50,491 nucleotides of DNA from Aureispira sp. (GTDB lineage Bacteria > Bacteroidota > Bacteroidia > Chitinophagales > Saprospiraceae). Within the stretch, counting starts at the first letter, position 1; each line of letters starts with the position of its first letter. The DNA lies in NCBI GenBank assembly GCA_024222455.1, contig JAAEPD010000577.1:1-50491 (forward strand), in the 5' to 3' direction. Positions 18,281 to 26,704 of this stretch are shown here, in pieces. Both the position numbers and the translations under genes were made by a program. The notes beneath the pieces were generated by a model. The model was given only the letters and a program-made list of their open reading frames with translations. It was not told where the DNA came from and ran no database searches.

Positions 18281-19402
18281 CTAGTTCTTAATTATTTTTT
18301 TGAGGAATCGTTGGGTGGCTGTTTCTATTTCTAATAAAAATACACCTTTTGGTAGTGTACTTATGTCTATTTGAGTTTGGTTCATAAAAGATTGCTTAAC
18401 TATCTCTTGTCCCAACACAGAGAATAGCCTCAGTTGTATAGGTTCATTATGCTCTAGTTCTATGGTCAAATGAGCTCTTGTAGGATTAGGATAAATTTTC
18501 AGTTGGTCATTGTCTAGGATATTAGTTGTACTACTTTGGCTAGAACATGTACCTACTGCAATTGTAAAATCTTTAAATACCTTACTGAGTAAGGTGCCTG
18601 TAGAGTCATATTCTGATATAGAAAGCCCAAAAACATAAGCACCTGTATTTAATGGCTTGCCCGAAAACATACCTGTAATAGAATCAAACAAAACAGTAGG
18701 ATTGCTTTGCATTGCTGATTGAGCATTAAAACCTTGTAAGTAGCTTATTGAGCTAAAAGGAGGCGCTGATGTTGTGTCAGGACGAGGGGATGCAATACTG
18801 CCCCCATTGTAAGGTGCATAAAAAGAGTAAGCCAAGGAATCTCCGTCTATATCTATTGCTGAGAGGTCAACAGAAAAGGTATCTGATAGTGTTAATCCTG
18901 AGGGAACTTCATTAATAAATGTAGGGGAATTGTTGCATTTAGACAAGGCTGTAGAAGTTATCTCTAAAGATATAGTCATACCAGCAGTGCTTGGGTCTGA
19001 TAAATTACTAATAGTATTGTTTCGACAACATCTTTGATAGGCTATAATATACCCCTCATTATTTTGAGGTAAGTGCAGGGTGTCTTTGTATGTAGTATAA
19101 TGGACACATAAAGACGCAAAGCATCCTTGATTCAAGGTGTCATTACTAGCAGTGTTGATCTGTATTGAGGAGTTGGAATACAAACTGTTATTTTGTGCAT
19201 TAAAAGCACTAACTGAAGCAACGTTGTCAAACCAAGGAACCCCATTGTCACAGTCTCTATAGACTTTTAAGGATATTTCATATTGGTCATTTCCCAAACA
19301 TCTGTAGGTCATTTCACCACCCACAATATGGGTTGCTAAAGTTGAAGGGATAAAATAGAATAAAAAGATAATACTGATTACAAAACATTTAATAAAATTC
19401 AT
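18281..19402 (-). CDS. T9SS type A sorting domain protein
   Basis: 373 residues. The signal peptide (1-23) is followed by ATHIVGGEMTYRCLG and VYRDC, the hallmark start of a Bacteroidota extracellular domain often found in gliding and adhesion-related surface proteins. A cadherin/HYR-like beta region with paired cysteines follows (about 120-285). The last ~75 residues are a T9SS sorting domain (IYPNPTRAHLTIELEH to FLKKIIKN) that directs passage across the outer membrane and attachment or release at the surface. It starts 51 bp downstream of the barrel protein gene on the same strand and is probably co-transcribed with it. No enzymatic motif is visible. Confidence 0.85.
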   Translation of the reverse strand: MNFIKCFVISIIFLFYFIPSTLATHIVGGEMTYRCLGNDQYEISLKVYRDCDNGVPWFDNVASVSAFNAQNNSLYSNSSIQINTASNDTLNQGCFASLCVHYTTYKDTLHLPQNNEGYIIAYQRCCRNNTISNLSDPSTAGMTISLEITSTALSKCNNSPTFINEVPSGLTLSDTFSVDLSAIDIDGDSLAYSFYAPYNGGSIASPRPDTTSAPPFSSISYLQGFNAQSAMQSNPTVLFDSITGMFSGKPLNTGAYVFGLSISEYDSTGTLLSKVFKDFTIAVGTCSSQSSTTNILDNDQLKIYPNPTRAHLTIELEHNEPIQLRLFSVLGQEIVKQSFMNQTQIDISTLPKGVFLLEIETATQRFLKKIIKN

Positions 19403-19453
19403 AGGTATAGGTTTAGAATGGTTAAAAAAAATATCATGGGGTTATCTTTTTTC

Positions 19454-22400
19454 TTAAAAATTAGCACGCACTTGAGCTCTACCGACATGGACCATTTTAG
19501 AATCGCCAGTTTTGCGTCCTTCATAACTTAGCATCATCTGAATATTTCTAGAGATAGAATAGTTGAAAGAGATGTTCCAAAGGAAGTTTTGGCCATCCTG
19601 AAGGCCCTCTGTGAGTACATAGCCTACCGCAGAGTTGGCCTGCCCATCAAATTGTAGGTTGACAAAAGAAAAACTGCTACGGATATTGAACTTGCTGAGT
19701 TGATTGTAGGTGATTTCAACAGTTGCATCATGGCTTTTTGCAAATTCTTTAGCACCAATCAAATTTTGTTTATTGTGGTATTTGTATTTAGCGATAACTC
19801 GCAAAAACTTTTTATACAATAAGGTAAGTTGGGGTTGTATATAATAGACTTGTAATGTGTAGTCTCGGTCTGGAAAAAACTCAGAAGTATTGGTTTGTTT
19901 ACCTAAACTTGCATTCAGTTGCAATTGGAACTTAAAATTGCTCTTTTTCTTAGTTTTATTGAAGTTAACACGTTGTCGGAGGGTGTATTCCTCTCGTTGA
20001 CGAGCATCAAAACCAGTGCTTAGTAGTGTTTTGCTACGACTGTCCAATTGGCTGAATTCAAAGCTATAAAGCCCAGACCGGTTAAAATTTAGGCTATTAT
20101 TAATATTAGAACTAATAGAAATAAGAGAAGAATCTGCCACATTTAACTGAAAAGGGTTAAAGGCCAAAACATTAGAACCTGCTAGTGTCTTTCGCTCTAT
20201 TTTGAATATACTTCGAGTCGATAATTTTCCTAAAAAAGTTAAGAATTTAGGTGTTGCTTTTTTTGGATGCTTTCGTTTATATTCACTCACCAATGTACGA
20301 GGGTAGAGACTCAAGCTCTGACTAAAGGAGACATTGTTGGAGCGAATAAACTCTCCAGTGAGCACTGTAACCCGAATAAAATCTGCTTGATCTTGAAATT
20401 GAGCTTGTTCAAACTCATTTTGTTGTTGTACCGCATCCTCATTGCGGTCAAACCATTGGTGTGTACCTTGCCCAGCATCTACTTTTACATAATTGTACTC
20501 TATTTTTTGTTGTTGTCCAGCCCCTAATTCATAGACAGTATTGGAACGTATAAAACCTTTGGCTAAATTAAGGACATATTCCAAACGGCCTAAATAAGTC
20601 TCTTTAGGATCTTGAGTGCTCAATAAGGTGTCTTGTATGCGTAGATTTCGATAGTTGAAATTCCAAGTCAAATGAGAGTGCTTGGCAGCCTTCCATTCTC
20701 CTCCAAAATTAGCTTGATCTGCAATAGTATTGTTGCTGAATTTCTGGAGCTGAGGAGCATAATCATAACGCCTAAACCAAGAAGCCTTGAGCCTTAAGGC
20801 ATCACTAAAAGGCAACTCTGAGTAAACTTTGATTAGGTTATAATAAAAGCTGTTGGCATTGAGAGTGTCTGTTTCACTATTTAGTCTGCGGTTGTTTTCT
20901 AATTCGCCATAAGCTCCAATTTTCCAGTTTTTGAGTTGTTTGAATGTATAAGATATATCTGCTTTTGGTCTTATGAAAATCGTTTTTTCAGAACTTGTTT
21001 TGGTGTTTAAATAGCTTGCAATACTCTTTATTTCTAAGCCCTTATATTTTATATTGCTACTCAAGCTGTGTTTGAGCCCATTATAAATAGTGTCTTTGTA
21101 CAAGCCACTAACTTCATAACCTATATGCCCCCAATGGTTAGCCTTGAGCGAAAGATTTGCCTTAAAAAGATGTTCATCAGTACTGGCCAAATTATTTACA
21201 TTCCAGTCTCTCTGAAATTCTCTAGGACGGTAAGGTTCTATGTATTCAAATGTTTGTTGGAGATATTCATAATGCCCACCCAAAAGAAGTTGAGTGTGTC
21301 GAGTTTTAGTTGGTGCCGAATCTTGCTCAATTTCTTTATGTTTTAGAGTGATCGAATGATCATAAGTCAAACGACCAGCTATTCCCAAATTATCATCATT
21401 ACTAACCTTCGAAAAAGTATTTCGATCATAATTGCTCAAGGCTAAATCAGCACTAATAATACCTGTTTTGCCTATTTTATAATCAGCACCAAGTGTATAG
21501 AGCTGTTTGCTTTGGGGCGTAATTAGGAGTACAACAGGTTCATGGGTTCCTTGAGGTTTGCCTGTACTGGGATCTGGTGCTACCCAAGCGTAGCTAGTTC
21601 CATTAGTACCATTATTCAGCTTGATATAATTTCCTCCATTAGTGATTGCAGAAAACTTGACTCTATAAATAGCAGAATCTGCTACATTAGAAAAAACAAA
21701 AACACTATCATAAATCAACCCATTCACTAAAGTGTCTACCATTTTATACATAATCAAATCAGTGTTTTCTCCTTCTTCTGAAGGAATAGAAACCCCCGAA
21801 ACAATTGCTTGATCTACATCATCTCCCACACGTAGCAATACAGCCTTGGCCGAATCAGTCAAATTACCTTGCAAATATTCTTTTTTGCCATCCTGTTCTG
21901 TATACATGTTGAATCGGATGCGTGTTCGTTTGTGCTCATACTGGGTATTAAAAGTAAAAGAGGTTCGCAAGTAGTTAAGGTCTGTATAGGAAAATTCGAG
22001 TTGGATTCGAGTATCTTTCGTGATTAGTTGTTTGTTGGTAAAAGTGAGTTCTCCCTGATTATAATCAATAATATAGTCATTGTCAGCTCCACGTACCAAA
22101 AGTTTACCATCTATAAAAACACGTTCTGTGCCTGCGATTATTATTATAAAAGTTTCTCCATTATTACCTTTGAGACGGTAGGGACCTTGATTCCCTTCTT
22201 GACCTATAATAATGTTTCTCGCAAATTTGCCTTTAGACACTGCACCACTAAAATCTGCTTTGATTTTTCCTGCTTTTTTTAGCGCAATCTCTTGACTAAC
22301 TTGCCCTCCCTGTAGCCTCCTAAAATAGTTAAGAAAATAGCTGCCTTCTGGTCGCTTGAGATCATAATCTCCACCTATTATTTTGAATTTGCCTAAGCTC

Positions 22401-23050
22401 AATTGTACAAATATCCGATCAAAATCTTGAAGCTGTTGAGTATTACCTTCAGGTTGAAGAGGTATATTATTATCAGTTATTGCTCCCAATATTTCAAAAT
22501 CGCCCAGCTTACCAGCCACTTGTAGGTTAAAACTCGAGTTTAGAATCAAATCTTGGTTATTGCCAACCGAAATACCTCTTGCAAAGCTTCCTGAGTAATC
22601 TAAATTTCCAAAATTGAAGGACTCTGCACCCTTTGTATAAGGATTGTAAGTATATCCACTACCAACCCCTCCTATAATATTATCATACTCTTTAGCATGA
22701 CCAATCATATTCCGATTTTTGTATTGTAAAGGTTTATTGATGGTATAAGGGAATACTCGATAACGTATATTAAATGAATCTTTTAGAGGTGTTTTGAACA
22801 CCAATCGATTGCTCAAAACTTGGTATAGACTATCAGCTAAATAGCTACCATCTTTTTTTTGTAGCATGATCGAACTTGGAAAGACTGGTAAACTATCTAG
22901 TTCTACAGTATCCGTTTTGCTTATAAGTTGTTTGCTTCTCCAATTGGATATGGGTTTGGTAGAGCTTGGTTTGCTAGATGGAGTAGGAGGGAGACTATCT
23001 CTAGTATTGGATAAACTATCAGTTTGTCCCACTGATACAAAGGGGATCAA
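19454..23050 (-). CDS. Large outer-membrane beta-barrel-like protein (SprA-like N-terminal motif)
   Basis: 1198 residues if started at TTG 23048-23050. The region around residue 190 (GAITDNNIPLQPEGNTQQL) closely resembles the conserved N-terminal part of the T9SS translocon barrel SprA. The rest is dominated by alternating amphipathic strands with aromatic ends, as in an outer-membrane barrel, and ends in QVRANF with a terminal Phe. It is about half the length of SprA, so it is a relative or a shared-domain protein. The frame stays open upstream of the TTG and encodes a convincing signal sequence (YSIILYLFLILLIPFVSVGQ) that this TTG would cut in half. No ATG, GTG or TTG exists upstream before the stop, so a rare start (ATT 23090-23092 or ATA 23096-23098) is likely. 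Confidence 0.75.
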   Translation of the reverse strand: MIPFVSVGQTDSLSNTRDSLPPTPSSKPSSTKPISNWRSKQLISKTDTVELDSLPVFPSSIMLQKKDGSYLADSLYQVLSNRLVFKTPLKDSFNIRYRVFPYTINKPLQYKNRNMIGHAKEYDNIIGGVGSGYTYNPYTKGAESFNFGNLDYSGSFARGISVGNNQDLILNSSFNLQVAGKLGDFEILGAITDNNIPLQPEGNTQQLQDFDRIFVQLSLGKFKIIGGDYDLKRPEGSYFLNYFRRLQGGQVSQEIALKKAGKIKADFSGAVSKGKFARNIIIGQEGNQGPYRLKGNNGETFIIIIAGTERVFIDGKLLVRGADNDYIIDYNQGELTFTNKQLITKDTRIQLEFSYTDLNYLRTSFTFNTQYEHKRTRIRFNMYTEQDGKKEYLQGNLTDSAKAVLLRVGDDVDQAIVSGVSIPSEEGENTDLIMYKMVDTLVNGLIYDSVFVFSNVADSAIYRVKFSAITNGGNYIKLNNGTNGTSYAWVAPDPSTGKPQGTHEPVVLLITPQSKQLYTLGADYKIGKTGIISADLALSNYDRNTFSKVSNDDNLGIAGRLTYDHSITLKHKEIEQDSAPTKTRHTQLLLGGHYEYLQQTFEYIEPYRPREFQRDWNVNNLASTDEHLFKANLSLKANHWGHIGYEVSGLYKDTIYNGLKHSLSSNIKYKGLEIKSIASYLNTKTSSEKTIFIRPKADISYTFKQLKNWKIGAYGELENNRRLNSETDTLNANSFYYNLIKVYSELPFSDALRLKASWFRRYDYAPQLQKFSNNTIADQANFGGEWKAAKHSHLTWNFNYRNLRIQDTLLSTQDPKETYLGRLEYVLNLAKGFIRSNTVYELGAGQQQKIEYNYVKVDAGQGTHQWFDRNEDAVQQQNEFEQAQFQDQADFIRVTVLTGEFIRSNNVSFSQSLSLYPRTLVSEYKRKHPKKATPKFLTFLGKLSTRSIFKIERKTLAGSNVLAFNPFQLNVADSSLISISSNINNSLNFNRSGLYSFEFSQLDSRSKTLLSTGFDARQREEYTLRQRVNFNKTKKKSNFKFQLQLNASLGKQTNTSEFFPDRDYTLQVYYIQPQLTLLYKKFLRVIAKYKYHNKQNLIGAKEFAKSHDATVEITYNQLSKFNIRSSFSFVNLQFDGQANSAVGYVLTEGLQDGQNFLWNISFNYSISRNIQMMLSYEGRKTGDSKMVHVGRAQVRANF

Positions 23051-23162
23051 TAAGATTAAGAAAAGGTATAGTATGATAGAATAGTTACGAATAGATATAT
23101 AGTTTTGAATATACTTAGTGAAAACGTAAAAATAGCTCTTAACGTTGGTTAGGGTTTTGTTC

Positions 23163-24692
23163 TTATAATAAATTATCTTCTAAAGATAAGGCTTCTAATA
23201 GTGGAATGTTTTTAATTTTTGCTTTAATCCAAATAGGGAGATTAAAGTTTTGAAAAATTGACATTGTTTTGAATTTATCTTCCTGAGCATAGGCTTCGAG
23301 AGCTGTTAAAAAATCAGAGAATCCTTGTTGGGTTGCTTTTCCTTTAGGCAAATCAATAATATTCTTGACGTGTTTGAATATAATGGATTCTAGTACTGTA
23401 TATCTACTTTTGTTTTTGAGATAACGAACATGAGAGCGAATAACACCTTCCAACAAAACAATATTGCCAATTTCATAATGAATAATAAGGTGAAAAATTC
23501 GTGCTATAGCTTGAAGATCTGCTCTCAAAGCTACATGCTTGAACGCTAATACTTTATTGATAAAATCTAGAGACTTTTCGTATTCTACATTCAGGAAATA
23601 AAGGCTTGAAATGTTAAACAAGAGTATAAGCTCTCTAACTGGGTTCATTAGTCCTGTGTAGGACTGTAAACCAACAAGATATTCTTGTAGAAGTAATTCA
23701 ATTTGATCAAAGTTTTTATTGATATAAAACGTAATTCCTTTCCACATAAAAACGGTCTCAAAAACTGTAGCATTAAAACGAGGATTGGAGGTAGGAAGTT
23801 TTTTTAGTTTGTCCAGAAAATTACCTAAGTCTAAAGAATTGTCAACATAGATAGATGAATTGTAGTAGTTGTTGAGTGCTGCAAGATATTTTTCGGGTTC
23901 GGTCAATAGTATCTTTTCATTGTTTTCCCAGAGTTCAATTATTTCTTGCATATAGTGCAAGGCTTTTGGGTATTCTTTCTTTAGGAAATAGTAAGAATTG
24001 TAAATATATAGATAATACAAGTTAGCATAAAAACTATCGGGTTGCCCTTTTTTAAGAATAGGGTGAGTTATTAATTGTTCAATTTGTTGGGCTTGTTCTT
24101 CTGTTTGTATTGTTCTATGTTGTCGAATGAAAAATAAAATTTGATAGTATAATTGACAATATTCTGAATAATCTAGTTCTTGCTGCAAAAGAGAGTTTCT
24201 ATCTTTTAGATAAACAGTAACATCTTCCATCCAATTATGGGCATTAAGCTGAGTGCTATAGCTTCTTTTTAGATCTGAAATTTCGATCAACTTTTTATGA
24301 TTACCTAGTTCTTGAGCAAGTTGAGTAGCTTTTTGGAGTAAGTCTTGAGCAAGATCATATAACCCTTTTTCGAAAAGGATATTAGCTCCTTCTATTAGAC
24401 CCTTCAATTGAGCTATATAGCTATTTTTTTCCCTATACATTCTCAAGGAGCGTAGTATGGTATCAAACAATTGGTTTTTGCTTACAGCTAAATTACCTTT
24501 TATGCCTAATCGCTTTAAGCGTTGGAGCAAAAGATCTTCATCGTAATCTTCCATTTTATCAATTTGCTCAAAAAGAATAAGTGCAGTTGTTTTTTTTGAG
24601 TTAGAAAAGGAACGTAACTGTTTTTTGATGTAGGCTTTTTCTACAGGTATTAGACTTTTTACTAAAGAATGTAAGCTGGTGTTTTTTTTCAT
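23163..24692 (-). CDS. All-helical repeat protein, family A
   Basis: 509 residues, predicted almost wholly helical (TPR-like pairs such as LFEKGLYDLAQDLLQKATQL), cytoplasmic, with no signal peptide. The N-terminal SLVKSLIPVEKAYIKKQL and the SKNQLFDTILRSLRMY block identify it as a paralogue of the protein at 6572-7972, with a more distant third member at 44564-46018. I know of no assigned function. The gene is divergent from the serine-hydrolase lipoprotein and lies 112 bp upstream of the barrel gene on the same strand; the barrel frame opens within its last bases. Co-transcription with the barrel and T9SS genes is likely. Confidence 0.75.
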   Translation of the reverse strand: MKKNTSLHSLVKSLIPVEKAYIKKQLRSFSNSKKTTALILFEQIDKMEDYDEDLLLQRLKRLGIKGNLAVSKNQLFDTILRSLRMYREKNSYIAQLKGLIEGANILFEKGLYDLAQDLLQKATQLAQELGNHKKLIEISDLKRSYSTQLNAHNWMEDVTVYLKDRNSLLQQELDYSEYCQLYYQILFFIRQHRTIQTEEQAQQIEQLITHPILKKGQPDSFYANLYYLYIYNSYYFLKKEYPKALHYMQEIIELWENNEKILLTEPEKYLAALNNYYNSSIYVDNSLDLGNFLDKLKKLPTSNPRFNATVFETVFMWKGITFYINKNFDQIELLLQEYLVGLQSYTGLMNPVRELILLFNISSLYFLNVEYEKSLDFINKVLAFKHVALRADLQAIARIFHLIIHYEIGNIVLLEGVIRSHVRYLKNKSRYTVLESIIFKHVKNIIDLPKGKATQQGFSDFLTALEAYAQEDKFKTMSIFQNFNLPIWIKAKIKNIPLLEALSLEDNLL

Positions 24693-24762
24693 AGATGCTT
24701 GGTAGTTAGGTTTTTGGGGGTTGTTTGTTCTGAGTGAAATTAAATGTAACCTGTTTTTTTTG

Positions 24763-24818
24763 TTTGATAAGACCCTTGTCTATCGCTTAAATTTGTATTC
24801 ATACAAACACAAATTTAA
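24763..24818 (+). promoter_or_regulatory. Promoter with overlapping inverted repeat, serine-hydrolase gene
   Basis: TTTG (24763-24766) and TAAATTTG (24788-24795) are separated by 21 bp. The -7 box lies inside a perfect 9-bp inverted repeat, TTAAATTTG (24787-24795) and CAAATTTAA (24810-24818). An inner repeat, TTTGTA/TACAAA, is nested within it. The layout suits a repressor operator. It also supports the start at 24859 over the upstream in-frame ATG. Confidence 0.5.
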
Positions 24819-24858
24819 CTACAAGCTGTATATCCTACAGTATTTAAAAGACTTTATC

Positions 24859-26007
24859 ATGAAAAAAATAACATTTCAGTTACTTGCAGTTCTTATCTTT
24901 TTAAGCTTTGAATCTTGCAAAAAGGATGATTTACCTATAAAAACCAATTCCAAATCTTTTGATATAGAGTTGTTTGAGGCTAATATTGTTAGTGCCATGA
25001 AAGATAATGTAGTGGGGTATCAATATGCAATTAACCTTAATGGACAGTTACATGCAGAAGGTGCTGATGGCTGGGCACTAAAAGCTGAGGATGCCAATCC
25101 AACTACTGGCGGAGGAACAGGAGTGGAGCAAGATTCTAGAAAAAAAATGCATATAGCTAGTGTTAGTAAGATGATCACAGCAATAGCTGCAATACGATGT
25201 TTGAGTGAAAATAATTTAACTTTAGATGACTTTGTCTATCAATCTTTGCCAAGCAGTTGGTCTCAAGGAGATTGTGTCGGGAATATAACTTTTCGTGATC
25301 TTTTAGATCATAAAAGTGGAATCAAAGATGATGCTTCTTCAAATTATTCAGAATTAAAGAAACTTTTTGCTTCTGGCGTAGAATGTAGTGATATTGGAGT
25401 GAAAAATGACTATGAAAATGCCAATTTTGGATTGTTTAGAGTGCTTATTCCTTGGATAACAAAAGGTGCAGACTTGGAAGCTATCAAGACGGATGATGCA
25501 GAGATGGAAAAACAAACTCGCCAAATTTTTGCAGATTATATTAAGGACAAAATTTTTGTACCAGCAGGTATTACTACAGGTGGTCATGATAAACCAGAAG
25601 CGGATAAGGCAACCTTATACTATGATTTTGATAACGCAGCAGCAGGTGCTTGGAGCTTGAGTGAATATGAGGGGATTGGAGGATATGGATTTTTTATATC
25701 TACCTATGAAGTGAATGCAGTACTCGCTTACCTAATGCATTCTGAAACATACTTTAGTAAAGAACTTAGAACAACAATGCTTGAAGAAACACTAGGGTTT
25801 GAAAATGTCAAGAATGGAGAAAATGGAGTCTACTATAACAAAGGAGGAGATTGGTATACAGGAGGTAGTGAGGGAAGAGGTTCAAGAACAGGTATAGTTA
25901 TATTTCCTAATGGGGTAGAAGCCTCTTTATTCATAAACTGTAGAAGTGGAGATCATAGTTACCAAACAGATGTTTTAGTAGAAGCCTTTGATGCTGCTTG
26001 GAAATAA
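24859..26007 (+). CDS. Serine hydrolase lipoprotein (beta-lactamase/PBP fold)
   Basis: 382 residues from ATG 24859. The longer frame from 24721 would begin before the promoter, and its first 46 residues are not signal-like. The signal peptide runs to Cys20 (FLSFESC), followed by KKDD, as in an exported lipoprotein. The fold is the class C beta-lactamase/DD-peptidase/esterase type: SVSK (Ser101, Lys104) is the SxxK nucleophile motif and YEN (Tyr185, Asn187) the YxN motif. The third motif is probably in the Gly-rich GGSEGRGSRTG near the C-terminus. Relatives include DD-peptidases, esterases and D-aminopeptidases; a true beta-lactamase role is unsupported. A terminator follows the gene. Confidence 0.85.
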   Translation: MKKITFQLLAVLIFLSFESCKKDDLPIKTNSKSFDIELFEANIVSAMKDNVVGYQYAINLNGQLHAEGADGWALKAEDANPTTGGGTGVEQDSRKKMHIASVSKMITAIAAIRCLSENNLTLDDFVYQSLPSSWSQGDCVGNITFRDLLDHKSGIKDDASSNYSELKKLFASGVECSDIGVKNDYENANFGLFRVLIPWITKGADLEAIKTDDAEMEKQTRQIFADYIKDKIFVPAGITTGGHDKPEADKATLYYDFDNAAAGAWSLSEYEGIGGYGFFISTYEVNAVLAYLMHSETYFSKELRTTMLEETLGFENVKNGENGVYYNKGGDWYTGGSEGRGSRTGIVIFPNGVEASLFINCRSGDHSYQTDVLVEAFDAAWK

Positions 26008-26041
26008 TATATACAGCCTAACATTACCCTAATCATTTTTG

Positions 26042-26074
26042 ACCTTCCAGCTTTAGTTAGTTGGAAGGTTTTTT
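26042..26074 (+). terminator. Intrinsic terminator of the serine-hydrolase gene
   Basis: Stem ACCTTCCA (26042-26049) with TGGAAGGT (26062-26069), a 12-nt loop, then six T in a row and an AT-rich stretch. It lies 35 bp past the stop codon. Confidence 0.8.
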
Positions 26075-26098
26075 ATATATCTTTTGTTAGATACCTTA

Positions 26099-26259
26099 GT
26101 ACAGTGTAAAATAAATAGGTGATTTTTTTTACAGAAGATTTTTGATAAGATTTGCCGACTCCCGCAGCCTGATAGCCTAGCTATCAAAGTGAGGACAGGA
26201 GAAAAAAGCTTACAAAAAGATTCGATTAAAAATTATTAGGCATTTATTTTACACTGTAC
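26099..26259. mobile_element. MITE-like element, 161 bp, with TTA target duplications
   Basis: Perfect 18-bp terminal inverted repeats: GTACAGTGTAAAATAAAT at 26099-26116 and its complement at 26242-26259. TTA flanks the element on both sides (26096-26098 and 26260-26262), as expected for a 3-bp target-site duplication. The interior has no ORF. It holds a hairpin, GATAG (26171-26175) with CTATC (26181-26185), inside weaker outer complementarity (CTCC/GGAG). This is the structure of a non-autonomous transposon mobilised in trans. The transposase family cannot be named from this sequence, and no second copy was seen in the window. Confidence 0.7.
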
Positions 26260-26307
26260 TTAGTCTAATGTACCTTACAACTACATCTTAAAAGTATAAA
26301 TAGCAAT

Positions 26308-26598
26308 ATGTTAATATTTATAATCGTGGGAGTATTTATAGTGCTCAATTTAGGGTCTTTTTTCTTAGTGGGGTGGGATAAACGCAAAGCCACTAAAGAG
26401 CATTGGAGAATCCCCGAAAAGCGTTTTTATTGGTTAGCCCTACTAGGAGGAGGCAGTGGTTTATTAATGGGAATGTCAACTTTTAGACATAAAACACAAA
26501 AATGGGCATTTAAGTGGAGGTTGTATCTAGCTATTGCCCTAAATTTAGCTTTAATTAGTGTTGTTATTTGGGCTATGCTTAATTACAATAGTCCGTGA
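26308..26598 (+). CDS. DUF1294 family small membrane protein
   Basis: 96 residues. It has an N-terminal membrane segment (2-22), the family hallmark DKRKA (25-29) with RIPEKRFYWLALLGGGSGLL (about 36-55), FRHKTQK, and a second membrane segment near the C-terminus (about 73-91). DUF1294 proteins are small inner-membrane proteins of unknown function. The gene starts 48 bp after the MITE-like element, so insertion of that element placed new DNA in its upstream region. A weak stem, TTTTCTAA (26602-26609) with TTAGAAAA (26618-26625), follows the gene. Confidence 0.85.
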   Translation: MLIFIIVGVFIVLNLGSFFLVGWDKRKATKEHWRIPEKRFYWLALLGGGSGLLMGMSTFRHKTQKWAFKWRLYLAIALNLALISVVIWAMLNYNSP

Positions 26599-26704
26599 AG
26601 TTTTTCTAAGCAATTGATTAGAAAAGGTTACTGCTATTTTTAGCTTGATAAAGTTAAAAATACATGGATTATTACAATAATAAACTGCTAAAACCTTAAT
26701 CTGA

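Noticed and set aside
24721-24858. Longer N-terminus for the serine hydrolase
   Set aside because: The promoter boxes lie inside this stretch, and the ATG at 24859 gives a proper lipoprotein signal peptide.
24859-26007. Antibiotic-resistance beta-lactamase
   Set aside because: The SxxK and YxN motifs are shared by peptidases and esterases of the same fold; nothing specific to beta-lactam hydrolysis is visible.
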